A DNA stretch of 64,000 nucleotides, from NCBI RefSeq assembly GCF_047730065.1, contig NZ_CP159829.1, positions 2,170,001 to 2,234,000 on the forward strand. The letters are read 5' to 3'. Under the pieces are notes generated by a model. The model had not been told where the DNA came from. It saw only the letters and a program-made list of their open reading frames with translations, and did no database searches. The translations under genes were made by a program, and so were the position numbers. Of the stretch, positions 44,408 through 53,967 are shown in pieces. Within the stretch, counting starts at the first letter, position 1. Every line of letters begins with the position of its first letter. The DNA comes from Njordibacter sp028825405 (lineage in GTDB: Bacteria; Pseudomonadota; Gammaproteobacteria; Pseudomonadales; Balneatricaceae).

Positions 44408-45544
44408 TTAGGTAGGTAGACGCCGGCGGGCATTAATAGACATAAGCACGCCTAAACTCACCATTAAGGTAACGGCTGAAGTGCCCCCATAGCTGACCAA
44501 TGGTAACGGCACACCGACCACGGGTAGCAAGCCACTGACCATACCTACGTTCACCATGACATAAACAAAGAAGGTTAAGGTCAAACTTGCTGCTAACATC
44601 CGGTCAAATGGCAGGATAGCCGCACCGGCAATTATTAAGCCCCTTACTAACACCAGAAAATACAACGTGAGCAACAGGCATACGCCCAATAGCCCAAATT
44701 CTTCAGCCAACACTGCAACTATAAAATCTGTTTTGGTTTCTGGCAAAAAGTCTAAATGGGACTGCGTGCCTTGCAGCCAGCCTTTCCCATTTATGCCACC
44801 TGAGCCGATGGCAATTTTAGACTGGATAATATTCCAACCGGCGCCTAATGGATCACTTTCTGGGTCTAGAAATGTAACCACTCTTTGCTTTTGGTATTCA
44901 CGCATGCCTGACCAAACTAAAGGTAGACCAGCGGCACCAAGAATCGCAGCAGCAATAAGGTAACGCCACAACAAACCGGCGAAGAAAATAACAAACACGC
45001 CAGAAGCCCCAATGATCACAGACGTACCCAAGTCTGGTTGTTTGGCAATTAACAATACGGGCAATAACACTAACGCCATGGACACTATGACGTGAATTAA
45101 ACGGGGCGGCCTAAGTTGGTTAGCCAAGTACCAAGACACCGTCAATGGCACCACTAATTTCATAATTTCAGAAGGTTGAAATCGAGGTAAGCCCGGAATT
45201 TCAAGCCATCGTTGAGCCCCTTTGGCACCCACACCAGAAAACAAGACTGCTACCAAAAGAATGATTCCAAATATATACACCAAAGGGATCCACTGCTGCA
45301 CATGGCGCATATTGATTTGCGCGACAAACAACATCGCCATGAGGGCCAACCCATAACGCACCATTTGTTTTTGTACCGCAATTTCACTGGATCCAGAACC
45401 AGAATACAACACCACCAAGCCAAACGACATGATGGCCAACAGCAAAACTAGCAACGAGGGGTCTAACTTAAGTTTGACCCACAGACCTGGCTTGCGTTTT
45501 AAGTGGCTCCTTAATTCTGGGGCCAACCGTTGGAAATCAGCCAT
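44408..45544 (-). CDS. rodA: RodA, elongasome peptidoglycan polymerase
   Basis: 378 residues from ATG at 45544, preceded by AAGGTG at eight bases; it overlaps the mrdA stop. About ten membrane helices. SEDS motifs: GAKGAQRWLEIPGLPRFQPSEIMKL, KQPDLGTSVII, GIAIGSGGINGKGWLQGTQSHLDFLPE-like (KIAIGSGGINGKGW, QSHLDFLPETKTDFIVAVLAEE) and PLPLVSYGGTSAVTLM. It polymerises glycan strands with PBP2 during cell elongation. Confidence 0.97.
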   Translation of the reverse strand: MADFQRLAPELRSHLKRKPGLWVKLKLDPSLLVLLLAIMSFGLVVLYSGSGSSEIAVQKQMVRYGLALMAMLFVAQINMRHVQQWIPLVYIFGIILLVAVLFSGVGAKGAQRWLEIPGLPRFQPSEIMKLVVPLTVSWYLANQLRPPRLIHVIVSMALVLLPVLLIAKQPDLGTSVIIGASGVFVIFFAGLLWRYLIAAAILGAAGLPLVWSGMREYQKQRVVTFLDPESDPLGAGWNIIQSKIAIGSGGINGKGWLQGTQSHLDFLPETKTDFIVAVLAEEFGLLGVCLLLTLYFLVLVRGLIIAGAAILPFDRMLAASLTLTFFVYVMVNVGMVSGLLPVVGVPLPLVSYGGTSAVTLMVSLGVLMSINARRRLPT

Positions 45545-47516
45545 CGTTAATTGCACCTTGCGTATTTTCTACTTCTACTCCTGCTTCTACTTCTGCTTCT
45601 ACTTCCACTTCTACTAAAACTGTAGCTTCAGGCTCGGCTTCAGGCTCGATTTTAGTCCCGAGGATATAGCTGTCAAAAAGCTTTCGGGCCAAAGGTGCTG
45701 CCGCAGAGCTACCCCCCCCCCGGTTTTCAATAATCACTGCGACCACAATCACAGGATCTTTGGCGGGTGCCCATCCAATATAAAGACCATGATCTCGAAA
45801 CCGTTCCGCTAGCTTTTCAGCATCATAGGTACTGTCTTGCTTAATGCCTAACACTTGAGCAGTGCCGGTTTTACCTGCCATTTTATAACTACTGTCAGCG
45901 CCACTGCGTCGACCAGTACCATATTTACCATGCATCACATCAATCAGCGCAGCGTGAACTTTATTCCAGTCACTGTCGCGCTTGAGTTCAATATTATCTG
46001 GCTGCTGAGGATCTTTACGGCCTATTTCACTGACTTTTGCTACCGCCTGACCATCGATGGCTTTGATCATTCGGATTTGATGCCACTGGCCTTTATTGGC
46101 AAGCACCATGGCCATAGTTGCTAACTGTGTTGGTGTCGCCGATAAAAACCCTTGGCCAATGCCCAAATTCAATGAATCACCAGGAAACCAGGAGGAATTG
46201 CGATTAGCACGCTTCCATTTTTTAGTGGGTAGCACCGCCTTGGTTGCTTCTGGCTGGTCGGCAATAGTGACTTGGCCTAAGCCAAATTGAGTAAGGTACT
46301 TGGTCATGGGTGTATTACCCATGACATGAGCAATGGCGTAATAGAAGGTGTCCACAGACTCGACTATCGACTTATGCATGTTTACACGCCCATGACCTCC
46401 TTCTTTCCAGTCTCGATAAAAACGCCCACCCTCTGTGAGTTGATAATAACCAGGATCCCAAAGGGAAAACTTGCGAGAGATCATGCCAGAGTCAATACCC
46501 GCTAAAGCAATAACAGGCTTCACTGTTGAAGCGGGAGGATAACGTCCACGCAAAGCTCGATTGAATAACGGCAAATCATTAGAAGTTCGAAGGGCGTCGT
46601 AGTTGGCGTTGCTAATGCCAGTGACAAATTGATTAGCACCATAAGAGGGCGCACTAGCCATGGCTAATACACCGCCTGTTTTTGGATCAATCGCCACAAT
46701 CGCTCCTCGCTTACCTTCTAGCAGTTGCGCTGCACCTTGCTGCAATTGGGCATCTAGGAATAAAGTAATGTCCCGCCCAGGTAATGGCTCAAGTCGATCT
46801 AGCACCTCTAATACTCGGCCCCTCGCATTCGTTTCTACAGTTTGATGGCCCACAGTGCCGTGCAGTTCGGTTTCGTAATAACGCTCTATGCCTAATTTCC
46901 CCACATGATTAGTGGCACTGTAATTAGTGGCGTCTAACTTTTTAAGTTCGCGATCATTGATCCGCCCGACATAACCCAAAGCGTGCACAAATCCATCGTC
47001 TAATGGGTAATAACGCACTAGCTCAGGCACAATCCTGACACCCGAAAAGCGGTGCTGATTCACCGTAATTTGAGCAATTTCAGCTTGGCTCAGTTGAAAT
47101 CGCAGTGCCACTGGGCTGTAGGGCCTACGAGGCTGATTTAAACGCCGCTTGAAGCGTTTAATATCACCGTCATCAAGGGTGAGAATTTGACCTAATTCAG
47201 CGAGGACTTTATCAATACTGCGCCGACCTCCTGATAACTGTTCTGGCACTAAGGTTAAGCTGTGGCTGGCCCGATTACCTGCTAATAAAGACCCATGAGT
47301 ATCGTATATCAATCCCCTTGTCGGAGCGAGGGCCTGCAATTGCTGTCGGTTGTCATCCGATGCCGTAACATAATGTTGATGTTGCCAAACTTGCAAATAG
47401 ACCAAGCGACAAACAAGACCCACAAAGACAACGATGATGAGCCATAGGGACCACCAGATACGCGTCTGAAATTGACTGTCTTCTCTACGCTGGGCATCCA
47501 AATTTGACCAAGACAT
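45537..47516 (-). CDS. mrdA: Penicillin-binding protein 2
   Basis: 659 residues. One N-terminal membrane helix, a pedestal domain with LAPTRGLIYDTHGSLLAGNRASHSL, then a transpeptidase domain: active-site PPASTVKPVIAL, and AGKTGTAQV. Two features are unusual. A run of ten G in the coding strand near 45712-45721 encodes the ENRGGGSS turn; loss or gain of a base would truncate the last 60-70 residues. The C-terminus is a low-complexity acidic tail (EPEAEPEATVLVEVEVEAE...) encoded by imperfect six-base repeats that runs to the overlap with rodA. The catalytic core is otherwise standard. Confidence 0.96.
   Translation of the reverse strand: MSWSNLDAQRREDSQFQTRIWWSLWLIIVVFVGLVCRLVYLQVWQHQHYVTASDDNRQQLQALAPTRGLIYDTHGSLLAGNRASHSLTLVPEQLSGGRRSIDKVLAELGQILTLDDGDIKRFKRRLNQPRRPYSPVALRFQLSQAEIAQITVNQHRFSGVRIVPELVRYYPLDDGFVHALGYVGRINDRELKKLDATNYSATNHVGKLGIERYYETELHGTVGHQTVETNARGRVLEVLDRLEPLPGRDITLFLDAQLQQGAAQLLEGKRGAIVAIDPKTGGVLAMASAPSYGANQFVTGISNANYDALRTSNDLPLFNRALRGRYPPASTVKPVIALAGIDSGMISRKFSLWDPGYYQLTEGGRFYRDWKEGGHGRVNMHKSIVESVDTFYYAIAHVMGNTPMTKYLTQFGLGQVTIADQPEATKAVLPTKKWKRANRNSSWFPGDSLNLGIGQGFLSATPTQLATMAMVLANKGQWHQIRMIKAIDGQAVAKVSEIGRKDPQQPDNIELKRDSDWNKVHAALIDVMHGKYGTGRRSGADSSYKMAGKTGTAQVLGIKQDSTYDAEKLAERFRDHGLYIGWAPAKDPVIVVAVIIENRGGGSSAAAPLARKLFDSYILGTKIEPEAEPEATVLVEVEVEAEVEAGVEVENTQGAINDG
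45565..45655 (-). repeat. Low-complexity repeat in the 3' end of mrdA
   Basis: Imperfect repeats of six-base units coding alternating E, V and A residues form the last 30 or so codons before the terminal NTQGAINDG. Such tracts change length by slippage in multiples of two codons. Confidence 0.75.
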
Positions 47517-47527
47517 AATCGGATCGG

Positions 47528-47995
47528 CTACTTATGGTAAGGGTGATTGTTAAGCAAACTCCACGCACGGTATATTTGCTCAGCTAATAAAACTCGAACT
47601 AACGGATGGGGCAAAGTGAGCGCTGATAATGACCAACGTTGGTCAGCCCTAGCCACACAGTCTGAAGACAGGCCATCGGGCCCACCCACTAGCAAAGTGA
47701 CATTACGACCTCCCATACGCCAATCTCCAAATTGTTTAGCTAGTTGCTCGGTACTCCAAGAGGTGCCTGATACATCTAACGCAATCACTTGGTCTTGGGC
47801 TGGGATAGAAGCCAACATCTGCTCCCCTTCCTTTACGATAGCGCGCTGTACATCAGCACCCTTACCTCGAAAGCCTAGGCCTATTTCATGCAATTGCAAC
47901 TGCATGTCACTGGGCATTCGACGCGCATATTCGTCATAACCTTGAGTTACCCAAGTAGGCATTTTAGTGCCTACCGCTAGCAACTTAATTTTCAT
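47528..47995 (-). CDS. rlmH: 23S rRNA pseudouridine methyltransferase RlmH
   Basis: 155 residues, exact family size. MKIKLLAVGTKMPTWV, IALDVSGTSWSTEQLA, VTLLVGGPDGLSSDCVARAD and WSLSALTLPHPLVRVLLAEQIYRAWSLLNNHPYHK define this SPOUT-class enzyme, which methylates Psi1915 of 23S rRNA. It follows rsfS without a gap. Confidence 0.97.
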   Translation of the reverse strand: MKIKLLAVGTKMPTWVTQGYDEYARRMPSDMQLQLHEIGLGFRGKGADVQRAIVKEGEQMLASIPAQDQVIALDVSGTSWSTEQLAKQFGDWRMGGRNVTLLVGGPDGLSSDCVARADQRWSLSALTLPHPLVRVLLAEQIYRAWSLLNNHPYHK

Positions 47996-48364
47996 CTATT
48001 CACGGGGCTCAACAGCACTTGATAAATCTTGTTTGAGCGCTGGATTCCACAAACGTTCTAAGTCATAGAACTCTCGAGCTTCAGCTTGCATCACATGCAC
48101 CACAACATCACCAAGATCTGACAAGACCCAGTCTCCACTCATTTCGCCTTCGATACCCAAAGGCAAAACGCCATTTTGTTTGGCCTTGAATGACACTTCG
48201 TCAGCCAATGATTTGACATGGCGATTAGAGGTGCCCGTGGCGATCACCATGTAATCTGTGACGTTTGATAAACCACGTACATCCAGTTGCACAATGTCTT
48301 TACCCTTCATGTCTGTCAAGGCACTGCTAATTACTGCTAATAAGTCTTCAATGGGCATAGCCAT
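47996..48364 (-). CDS. rsfS: Ribosome silencing factor RsfS
   Basis: 122 residues. DMKGKDIVQLDVRGLSNVTDYMVIATGTSNRHV and GDWVLSDLGDVVVHVMQAEAREFYDLERLW are typical of RsfS (YbeB), which binds uL14 to block subunit joining under starvation. It sits between nadD and rlmH, the conserved order. Confidence 0.97.
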   Translation of the reverse strand: MAMPIEDLLAVISSALTDMKGKDIVQLDVRGLSNVTDYMVIATGTSNRHVKSLADEVSFKAKQNGVLPLGIEGEMSGDWVLSDLGDVVVHVMQAEAREFYDLERLWNPALKQDLSSAVEPRE

Positions 48365-48382
48365 AATTTGTGTTCCAAAAAT

Positions 48383-49060
48383 CTAATTAATGCCGTAAAG
48401 GCTTTGGCTTGCAATGTATTTTGCCACTGCAGGCGCTAATTCTGTTGCACTGGGTTGATAGCCTAAGCGCAGCTGTTTCCGAATCTGCGTCGCAGATACG
48501 GGATATTGCCCTAATTTCAGGTGGGCCACCTGACCCAACGGTGAAGCTAATAAATGTTTAGCATCGTCAACTTTGTGAGCTGTATACCAAGTAAGCAACT
48601 CAGGATCTTGTGGCCAGATGGTTTCAGGCCGAGTGAGCACTAACAAATGCCCATGATCTAATAGCTCTTGCCATCGGTGCCATTGCTGTAAACCAGCAAA
48701 AGCATCCAAACCCATGCACCAGATTAATGGCATCATAGGCCCTATTTCTTGCCTGACTTCAGCTAGAGTCAATATACTGTAGCTTAGGCCTTGCCGCTGA
48801 ATCTCGCGTGTGTCCATCGCCAATTCGTCATGACCTGCGATGGCCAAGGATAACATTTCTACCCTCTGTTCTGCGTTCGCCACAGGCCTATGCCGATGGG
48901 CAGGTTGACTATTTGGCAGTAACTGCAGGGGTTTTACCCCTAGGTATTGACTCACCTCAATGGCTGATGAAACATGGCCTTGATGGATGGGGTCAAAAGT
49001 GCCACCCCACAAGACCTTAACTGCTGCCGCAGAGATAGGCTTACGATCGGGTATGGCCAT
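48383..49060 (-). CDS. nadD: Nicotinate-nucleotide adenylyltransferase
   Basis: About 225 residues. The nucleotidyl-transferase site GGTFDPIHQGHV, the late YPVSATQIRKQLR and WCMGLDAFAGLQQWHRW identify NadD, which makes deamido-NAD. Of the starts TTG 49066, GTG 49063 and ATG 49060, the ATG is preferred; all overlap the end of proA. Confidence 0.95.
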   Translation of the reverse strand: MAIPDRKPISAAAVKVLWGGTFDPIHQGHVSSAIEVSQYLGVKPLQLLPNSQPAHRHRPVANAEQRVEMLSLAIAGHDELAMDTREIQRQGLSYSILTLAEVRQEIGPMMPLIWCMGLDAFAGLQQWHRWQELLDHGHLLVLTRPETIWPQDPELLTWYTAHKVDDAKHLLASPLGQVAHLKLGQYPVSATQIRKQLRLGYQPSATELAPAVAKYIASQSLYGIN

Positions 49061-50309
49061 CACCAAAAACTACATACTTTTGGGACGTTAGACCCTCAAG
49101 ACCTACGGGCCCCCGTGCATGTATTTTATCTGTTGAAATGCCAATCTCAGCACCCAGACCATATTCAAATCCATCTGCAAAAGCAGTAGAAGCATTGATC
49201 ATCACTGAACTCGAATCTACCCGCGCCATAAACTCTCGGGCTTTAGTATAATTTTCACTCACTATAGCGTCCGTGTGATGGGAGCCATAGGTATTAATAT
49301 GCTCAATGGCTGCTTCCATATTACTAACCACTTTAACAGACAGCACGGGTGCTAAGTACTCAGTAGACCAATCATCTTCTGTGGCCGCCACAACCTTGCC
49401 TTGGTAACTGCTTATCTGGGCCATCGCTTGCGGGCATAAACGCAGTTCTATATCCGCTTCTTGTAAAGCTTGAAACAACTGGGGAAGCAGTTCTTCCGCC
49501 CGTGACTCGGCAACCAACAAAGACTCCATGGCGTTACAGACCCCATAGCGTCTAGTTTTTGCATTAATAGCGATATTAATCGCCTTAGTAGCATCCGCTT
49601 GATCATCGATGTACACGTGGCAGTTCCCATCCAAGTGCTTGATCACAGGAATGCGAGCTCCTGCACTCACTCGCTGAATCAAACTCTTACCACCACGAGG
49701 CACAATTACATCAACAAATTCTGTCAAAGTAATCAGTTCCCCTACAGCAGAGCGATCGGTAGTTTCCACAACCTGAACCGAAGCAATGGGTAAGCCTGCT
49801 GCAAGTAAACCCTGCTGTACACATTGAGCAATCGCTTGGTTCGAATGGGACGCTACCGAGCCGCCTCGCAAAATGGCCGCATTGCCTGATTTTATACACA
49901 GGCTGGCCGCATCAACCGTCACATTAGGGCGAGACTCATAAATAATCCCTACGACCCCAAGTGGCACGCGCATTTTGCCAAGCTGAATACCTGACGGGCG
50001 AAAACTCATGTCCGAAATCTCACCCACTGGGTCCGCTAACTCCGCAACCTGCCTTAGGCCAATTACCATAGCGTCAATACCTTCGTCTGTAACCCTTAAT
50101 CGGTCGAGCATAGACTCAGCTAGGCCATTTTTTTCAGCCGCTGATAAGTCTTTTTGGTTAGCTGTCTTAAGGGCAGACCTTGCATTATTTAAAGCATTTG
50201 CCATGCTTAATAGCGCATTATTTTTTGCCATGGTGGGAGCCGTCGCTAATACCTTTGAAGCGGCTTTCGCTTGGGCTCCCAATTGCTGCATATAATCAGC
50301 CACAGACAT
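49041..50309 (-). CDS. proA: Gamma-glutamyl phosphate reductase
   Basis: 422 residues. Aldehyde-dehydrogenase fold with PLGVVGIIYESRPNVTVDAA, VPRGGKSLIQRV, and catalytic cysteine in KTRRYGVCNAMESLLV. It makes glutamate semialdehyde for proline synthesis. First gene of the reverse block proA-nadD-rsfS-rlmH-mrdA-rodA; proB is not in the window. Confidence 0.97.
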   Translation of the reverse strand: MSVADYMQQLGAQAKAASKVLATAPTMAKNNALLSMANALNNARSALKTANQKDLSAAEKNGLAESMLDRLRVTDEGIDAMVIGLRQVAELADPVGEISDMSFRPSGIQLGKMRVPLGVVGIIYESRPNVTVDAASLCIKSGNAAILRGGSVASHSNQAIAQCVQQGLLAAGLPIASVQVVETTDRSAVGELITLTEFVDVIVPRGGKSLIQRVSAGARIPVIKHLDGNCHVYIDDQADATKAINIAINAKTRRYGVCNAMESLLVAESRAEELLPQLFQALQEADIELRLCPQAMAQISSYQGKVVAATEDDWSTEYLAPVLSVKVVSNMEAAIEHINTYGSHHTDAIVSENYTKAREFMARVDSSSVMINASTAFADGFEYGLGAEIGISTDKIHARGPVGLEGLTSQKYVVFGDGHTRS

Positions 50310-50408
50310 GACACTTTCTCTTAGAAATTTGTAAATATACGTGCGTGCATAGTATAGCCCGAATTATCGATCAATAGAGCATAAGTCACGACAAATACTG
50401 GATTTTTT

Positions 50409-51047
50409 CTATTCTCCCCAAGCGGGTACTAGTGTCTGTGGCAGGCTCAGTTGCGATAGAATTCGCGCCACCACAAAATCAACCATATCGGCTACACTTT
50501 GGGGCCGATTATAAAACCCAGGGCTCGCAGGGATTACCACTGCGCCCATGCGCGTTAATTTTAGCATGTGCTCGAGATGAATTTCAGAATAAGGCGCTTC
50601 TCTGGGCACTAAAATCAGTTTTCGACGTTCTTTTAAATGCACATCTGCCGCACGCTCAATAAGGTTATTACTTGCACCACAAGCAATTGCAGACAAACTA
50701 CCCGTGCTGCATGGGCACACAACCATGGCATCACCACCGCCAGAACCAGAGGCGACTGGAGCCATCCACTGTTGCTTACCAAATACCCGTAACTGGCCCT
50801 CTTTTGCACCGTACAAAGCACTAAAAAAGGACTGTATTGCCGCCGTTGCAGAAGGTACTTTAAGGTCTGTTTCAGTAGCTAGCACGACCTGCGCTGCTGA
50901 GGAAACCATGAGTGACACTTCACATTGTGATGCTAACAAGCATTGCAGTAAACGCAATCCATATTGGGCGCCTGAAGCGCCTGTAATCGCCAATGTGACT
51001 TTAAGCGTTCCCACTGAAGAGGGTACGGGCACTGGTGTTGGGTTCAT
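50409..51047 (-). CDS. ubiX: Flavin prenyltransferase UbiX
   Basis: 212 residues. LAITGASGAQYGLRLLQ, the central CPCSTGSLSAIACGASNNLIERAADVHLKERRKLILVPREAPYSEIHLEHML and FYNRPQSVADMVDFV are the UbiX signature. It makes prenylated FMN for UbiD in ubiquinone synthesis. A proline-rich N-terminus of about 15 residues precedes the fold. Confidence 0.97.
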   Translation of the reverse strand: MNPTPVPVPSSVGTLKVTLAITGASGAQYGLRLLQCLLASQCEVSLMVSSAAQVVLATETDLKVPSATAAIQSFFSALYGAKEGQLRVFGKQQWMAPVASGSGGGDAMVVCPCSTGSLSAIACGASNNLIERAADVHLKERRKLILVPREAPYSEIHLEHMLKLTRMGAVVIPASPGFYNRPQSVADMVDFVVARILSQLSLPQTLVPAWGE

Positions 51048-51229
51048 AAGCTTATTTAGTGAGTGAATTTTAGGCTTATTGTACCAGCTAAAAGCTTAGA
51101 TGTTACCTTGTGCCCAGAGACGGCCCAACCAGAGCCTTAAAAACCCATAAAAGCGGAGCAAATTAAACTTAAGTCGCAAGACTTTTTGTGGCAAGTAACA
51201 TATACTCCTTCCACTTTTTATCTGCCTTA

Positions 51230-52237
51230 ATGGACCAATTTAAAAATCTCATGTTGAGCCTCAATCAAGCCCTTGAGCAAGCCCAAGTCGATCCCCAACT
51301 TGTCTCCGTCGTTGACTCTATTACCAACACCTGTAAAAATATTGCTGAGCGCCTTCGTGGGGGCGCCCTAAGTGGCTTATATGGGTCTGCTGAACAGGAA
51401 AATATTCAAGGAGAAGTGCAAAAGAAATTAGATGTTATTTCTAATGACTTGCTTAAACAGTCATTGCTCGCTAATCGCAGTGTCGCTGGCATCGCTTCAG
51501 AAGAAGAAGAGAATGTCATTGCGGGTAATGCTGAAGGCCGGTATTTAGTCACTTTTGACCCGTTAGATGGCAGTTCAAATATAGATGTGAATGTTACTGT
51601 GGGAACTATTTTTTCTATACTAGCCCTACCCAATAGCGACCCAGCCTCTACAGTTACTAATGATACTTTTTTACAGGCAGGCCATAAGCAGATCGCTGCA
51701 GGTTATGTCCTGTATGGACCCTCAGTCATTCTTGCCATTACCACAGGGCAAGGTGTGTCAATGTATAATTTAGGGGCAGATGGCGTTTTTTACCAGACAG
51801 AAGACCAAATTAAGGTGCCTGAACATACCCAAGAGTTTGCCATTAACATGTCCAACCAACGTTTCTGGCAAGCACCCATGCAACGATATATTAATGATGT
51901 GCTGCTCGGTGAAGAAGGCCCTTTGGGTAAACGATTTAATATGCGATGGATTGCTTCCATGGTGGCAGAGGTCCACCGGATTCTGACCCGCGGTGGCGTA
52001 TTTATGTACCCCTATGATAATCGGGATCCAAGCAAAGCTGGCAAACTTCGCTTGATGTATGAAGGCAACCCTATGAGTTTTCTAATCGAGCAAGCAGGAG
52101 GAGCGTCCAGTAATACCCAAAAACCCATCATGGACGTTGAACCCCATTATATTCACCAACGAGTGCCTGTCATTTTAGGGTCAAAAGAAGAAGTTGAGCG
52201 CGTAAATACCTATCACCAAAGCACATCGTCAGATTAG
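51230..52237 (+). CDS. fbp: Fructose-1,6-bisphosphatase class I
   Basis: 335 residues from the ATG at 51230, the usual length; a GTG at 51188 would add an atypical 14 residues. The metal site reads VTFDPLDGSSNIDVNVTVGTIFSI, with YVLYGPSVILAITTGQGV and RWIASMVAEVHRILTRGGVFMYP. Gluconeogenic enzyme of the cytoplasm. Divergent from ubiX, followed by ppa. Confidence 0.96.
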   Translation: MDQFKNLMLSLNQALEQAQVDPQLVSVVDSITNTCKNIAERLRGGALSGLYGSAEQENIQGEVQKKLDVISNDLLKQSLLANRSVAGIASEEEENVIAGNAEGRYLVTFDPLDGSSNIDVNVTVGTIFSILALPNSDPASTVTNDTFLQAGHKQIAAGYVLYGPSVILAITTGQGVSMYNLGADGVFYQTEDQIKVPEHTQEFAINMSNQRFWQAPMQRYINDVLLGEEGPLGKRFNMRWIASMVAEVHRILTRGGVFMYPYDNRDPSKAGKLRLMYEGNPMSFLIEQAGGASSNTQKPIMDVEPHYIHQRVPVILGSKEEVERVNTYHQSTSSD

Positions 52238-52291
52238 GTACTTTAGGCATTATTATACTGTTATTAACCATTATTAGGATCAGACTAGATC

Positions 52292-52819
52292 ATGAGCTAC
52301 CAAAATATCCCCGCTGGTAAGGATTTACCGAACGACATTTATGTTGTGATTGAAATACCAGCCAACAGTAGTCCCGTAAAATATGAAATTGACAAAGATG
52401 CAGACGCTTTATTTGTTGATCGCTTTATGGCTTCACCCATGTTCTATCCCGCCAACTACGGCTATATCAACAACACTCTTGCAGATGACGGTGATGCTTT
52501 AGACGTTTTAGTGGTCACACCCTACCCTGTGGTGCCAGGCAGCGTTATTCGCTGTCGCCCAGTGGGTGTTTTAAACATGACTGATGAAGCGGGAGAGGAC
52601 GCTAAACTTTTAGCGGTGCCCCATGAAAAATTAACCCAAGCCTACAACGACGTGCATGACATTACTGACTTACCCGAAATGCTTCGTAGCCGTATTAAAG
52701 AGTTTTTTGAGAACTATAAGAACCTTGAGAAAGGCAAATGGGTTAAGGTTGAAAGTTGGGAAGGTGCGGACGCTGCAAAAGCCAAAATACAAGTAGCAGC
52801 TGCAGCATACCAAGGCTAG
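52292..52819 (+). CDS. ppa: Inorganic pyrophosphatase (family I)
   Basis: 175 residues. FYPANYGYINNTLADDGDALDVLVVTPYPV holds the DxDxxD-type metal site, followed by SVIRCRPVGVLNMTDEAGEDAKLLAVP. It hydrolyses pyrophosphate to drive biosynthesis. Same strand as fbp with a short gap; a hairpin follows. Confidence 0.97.
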   Translation: MSYQNIPAGKDLPNDIYVVIEIPANSSPVKYEIDKDADALFVDRFMASPMFYPANYGYINNTLADDGDALDVLVVTPYPVVPGSVIRCRPVGVLNMTDEAGEDAKLLAVPHEKLTQAYNDVHDITDLPEMLRSRIKEFFENYKNLEKGKWVKVESWEGADAAKAKIQVAAAAYQG

Positions 52820-52834
52820 TTCCACATGATTAAA

Positions 52835-52882
52835 AGGCTGGATTTGCACCCATTAGCGAAGGCGCTAAGTGCAAACCAGCCT
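52835..52882. terminator. Shared terminator hairpin of ppa and the DUF2333 gene
   Basis: AGGCTGGATTTGCAC pairs with GTGCAAACCAGCCT (one bulged base) and an inner TTAGCG/CGCTAA stem closes it. On the reverse strand four T follow, so it mainly serves the DUF2333 gene but lies between both convergent genes. Confidence 0.7.
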
Positions 52883-52898
52883 AACTATTAACTCATGG

Positions 52899-53909
52899 CT
52901 AACCCTGAGTTAACAATTCTCTCAAGTCAATGATCGCAGCGTTAGCACGGGCGATGTAAGACGCCATAACCAGCGAGTGGTTAGCCACTAAACCGAAACC
53001 TGAGCCATTCATAATCATAGGACTCCATAAGGTCTCTTGGGTCGATTCTAACTCGCGAATAATTTGTCTCAAGCTCACCAAAGCATTTTTCTTTTCTAAC
53101 ACCGATTTAAAATCTACTTCAATGGCTCGCATTAGCTGAATCAAGGCCCAACTCGCACCCCGCGCTTCATAAAACACGTCATCAATTTCTGACCAAGGCG
53201 TTTTAATGACTAACTCACTGTCTGCACTAGTCGACTGAGTTGCTGACGCATCACCTGCCAAGTCTGTATTTAATCGTTTCTGACCCACGCTGGCGCTCAG
53301 ACGTTGCGACAAACTTCCAAGGCGGGTTTCTACGTCTCCTAACCAGCGAGTCAGATTATCAGCCCGAGCATAAAATTGCGCCTGGCTTTGTTGCTGATCT
53401 GAAAGCCGTTCTAGGTAGCGGATAAGAGCATCTATGCCTGTCAGGTACTCACCTTCACTGGACGGCAACATCCAGCTTTTACTGTCAAAATTAAATTGCG
53501 GTTCGGTAATCGCCAGATCTGGGTCTTCAGTAGATTGGGATTGAGATCGGCTAAAGTCTTTGCGCATCGCACGAGATAAATCACGCACTTGAATCAACAC
53601 GCCATATTCCCAATTAGGAATATTATCCATCCATACACCAGGTAGTGACACATCGTTGGAAAGATAGCCACCAGGCTTATTTAACATGGTGTTGGCGACA
53701 TACAATAAGGCCTTAGTGGTGGCTGCTCCCGTGACTGTCTGTGCCGCAGGTGGCGGTGCAATATCGGGCTCACTATTCCAATAGAAGCCCAGTGCAGACG
53801 AAAATAACCCATAAACAATCACTAAAACACCAAAAGTTCGGATGATCCAGTGGCTCCCATCAACATAATCCTCTTTAAGGTTGCGTAATCCTTGCTTGAT
53901 GTTGGGCAT
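52899..53909 (-). CDS. DUF2333 family protein
   Basis: 336 residues from the ATG at 53909, which follows AAGGA by about seven bases; the open frame extends further without a start signal. One membrane helix near residues 23-42 (TFGVLVIVYGLFSSALGFYW), then a large extracytoplasmic helical domain with LYVANTMLNKPGGYLSNDVSLPGVWMDNIPNWEYGVLIQVRDL and a closing LVMASYIARANAAIIDLRELL, the DUF2333 signature known from marine gammaproteobacteria. Function unknown, likely envelope related. Confidence 0.88.
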   Translation of the reverse strand: MPNIKQGLRNLKEDYVDGSHWIIRTFGVLVIVYGLFSSALGFYWNSEPDIAPPPAAQTVTGAATTKALLYVANTMLNKPGGYLSNDVSLPGVWMDNIPNWEYGVLIQVRDLSRAMRKDFSRSQSQSTEDPDLAITEPQFNFDSKSWMLPSSEGEYLTGIDALIRYLERLSDQQQSQAQFYARADNLTRWLGDVETRLGSLSQRLSASVGQKRLNTDLAGDASATQSTSADSELVIKTPWSEIDDVFYEARGASWALIQLMRAIEVDFKSVLEKKNALVSLRQIIRELESTQETLWSPMIMNGSGFGLVANHSLVMASYIARANAAIIDLRELLTQG

Positions 53910-53967
53910 TATGAGTTCCTTTGAATAGTGCTGATTAAAGCAGCAATGACACTGTCGGTATATGGTG

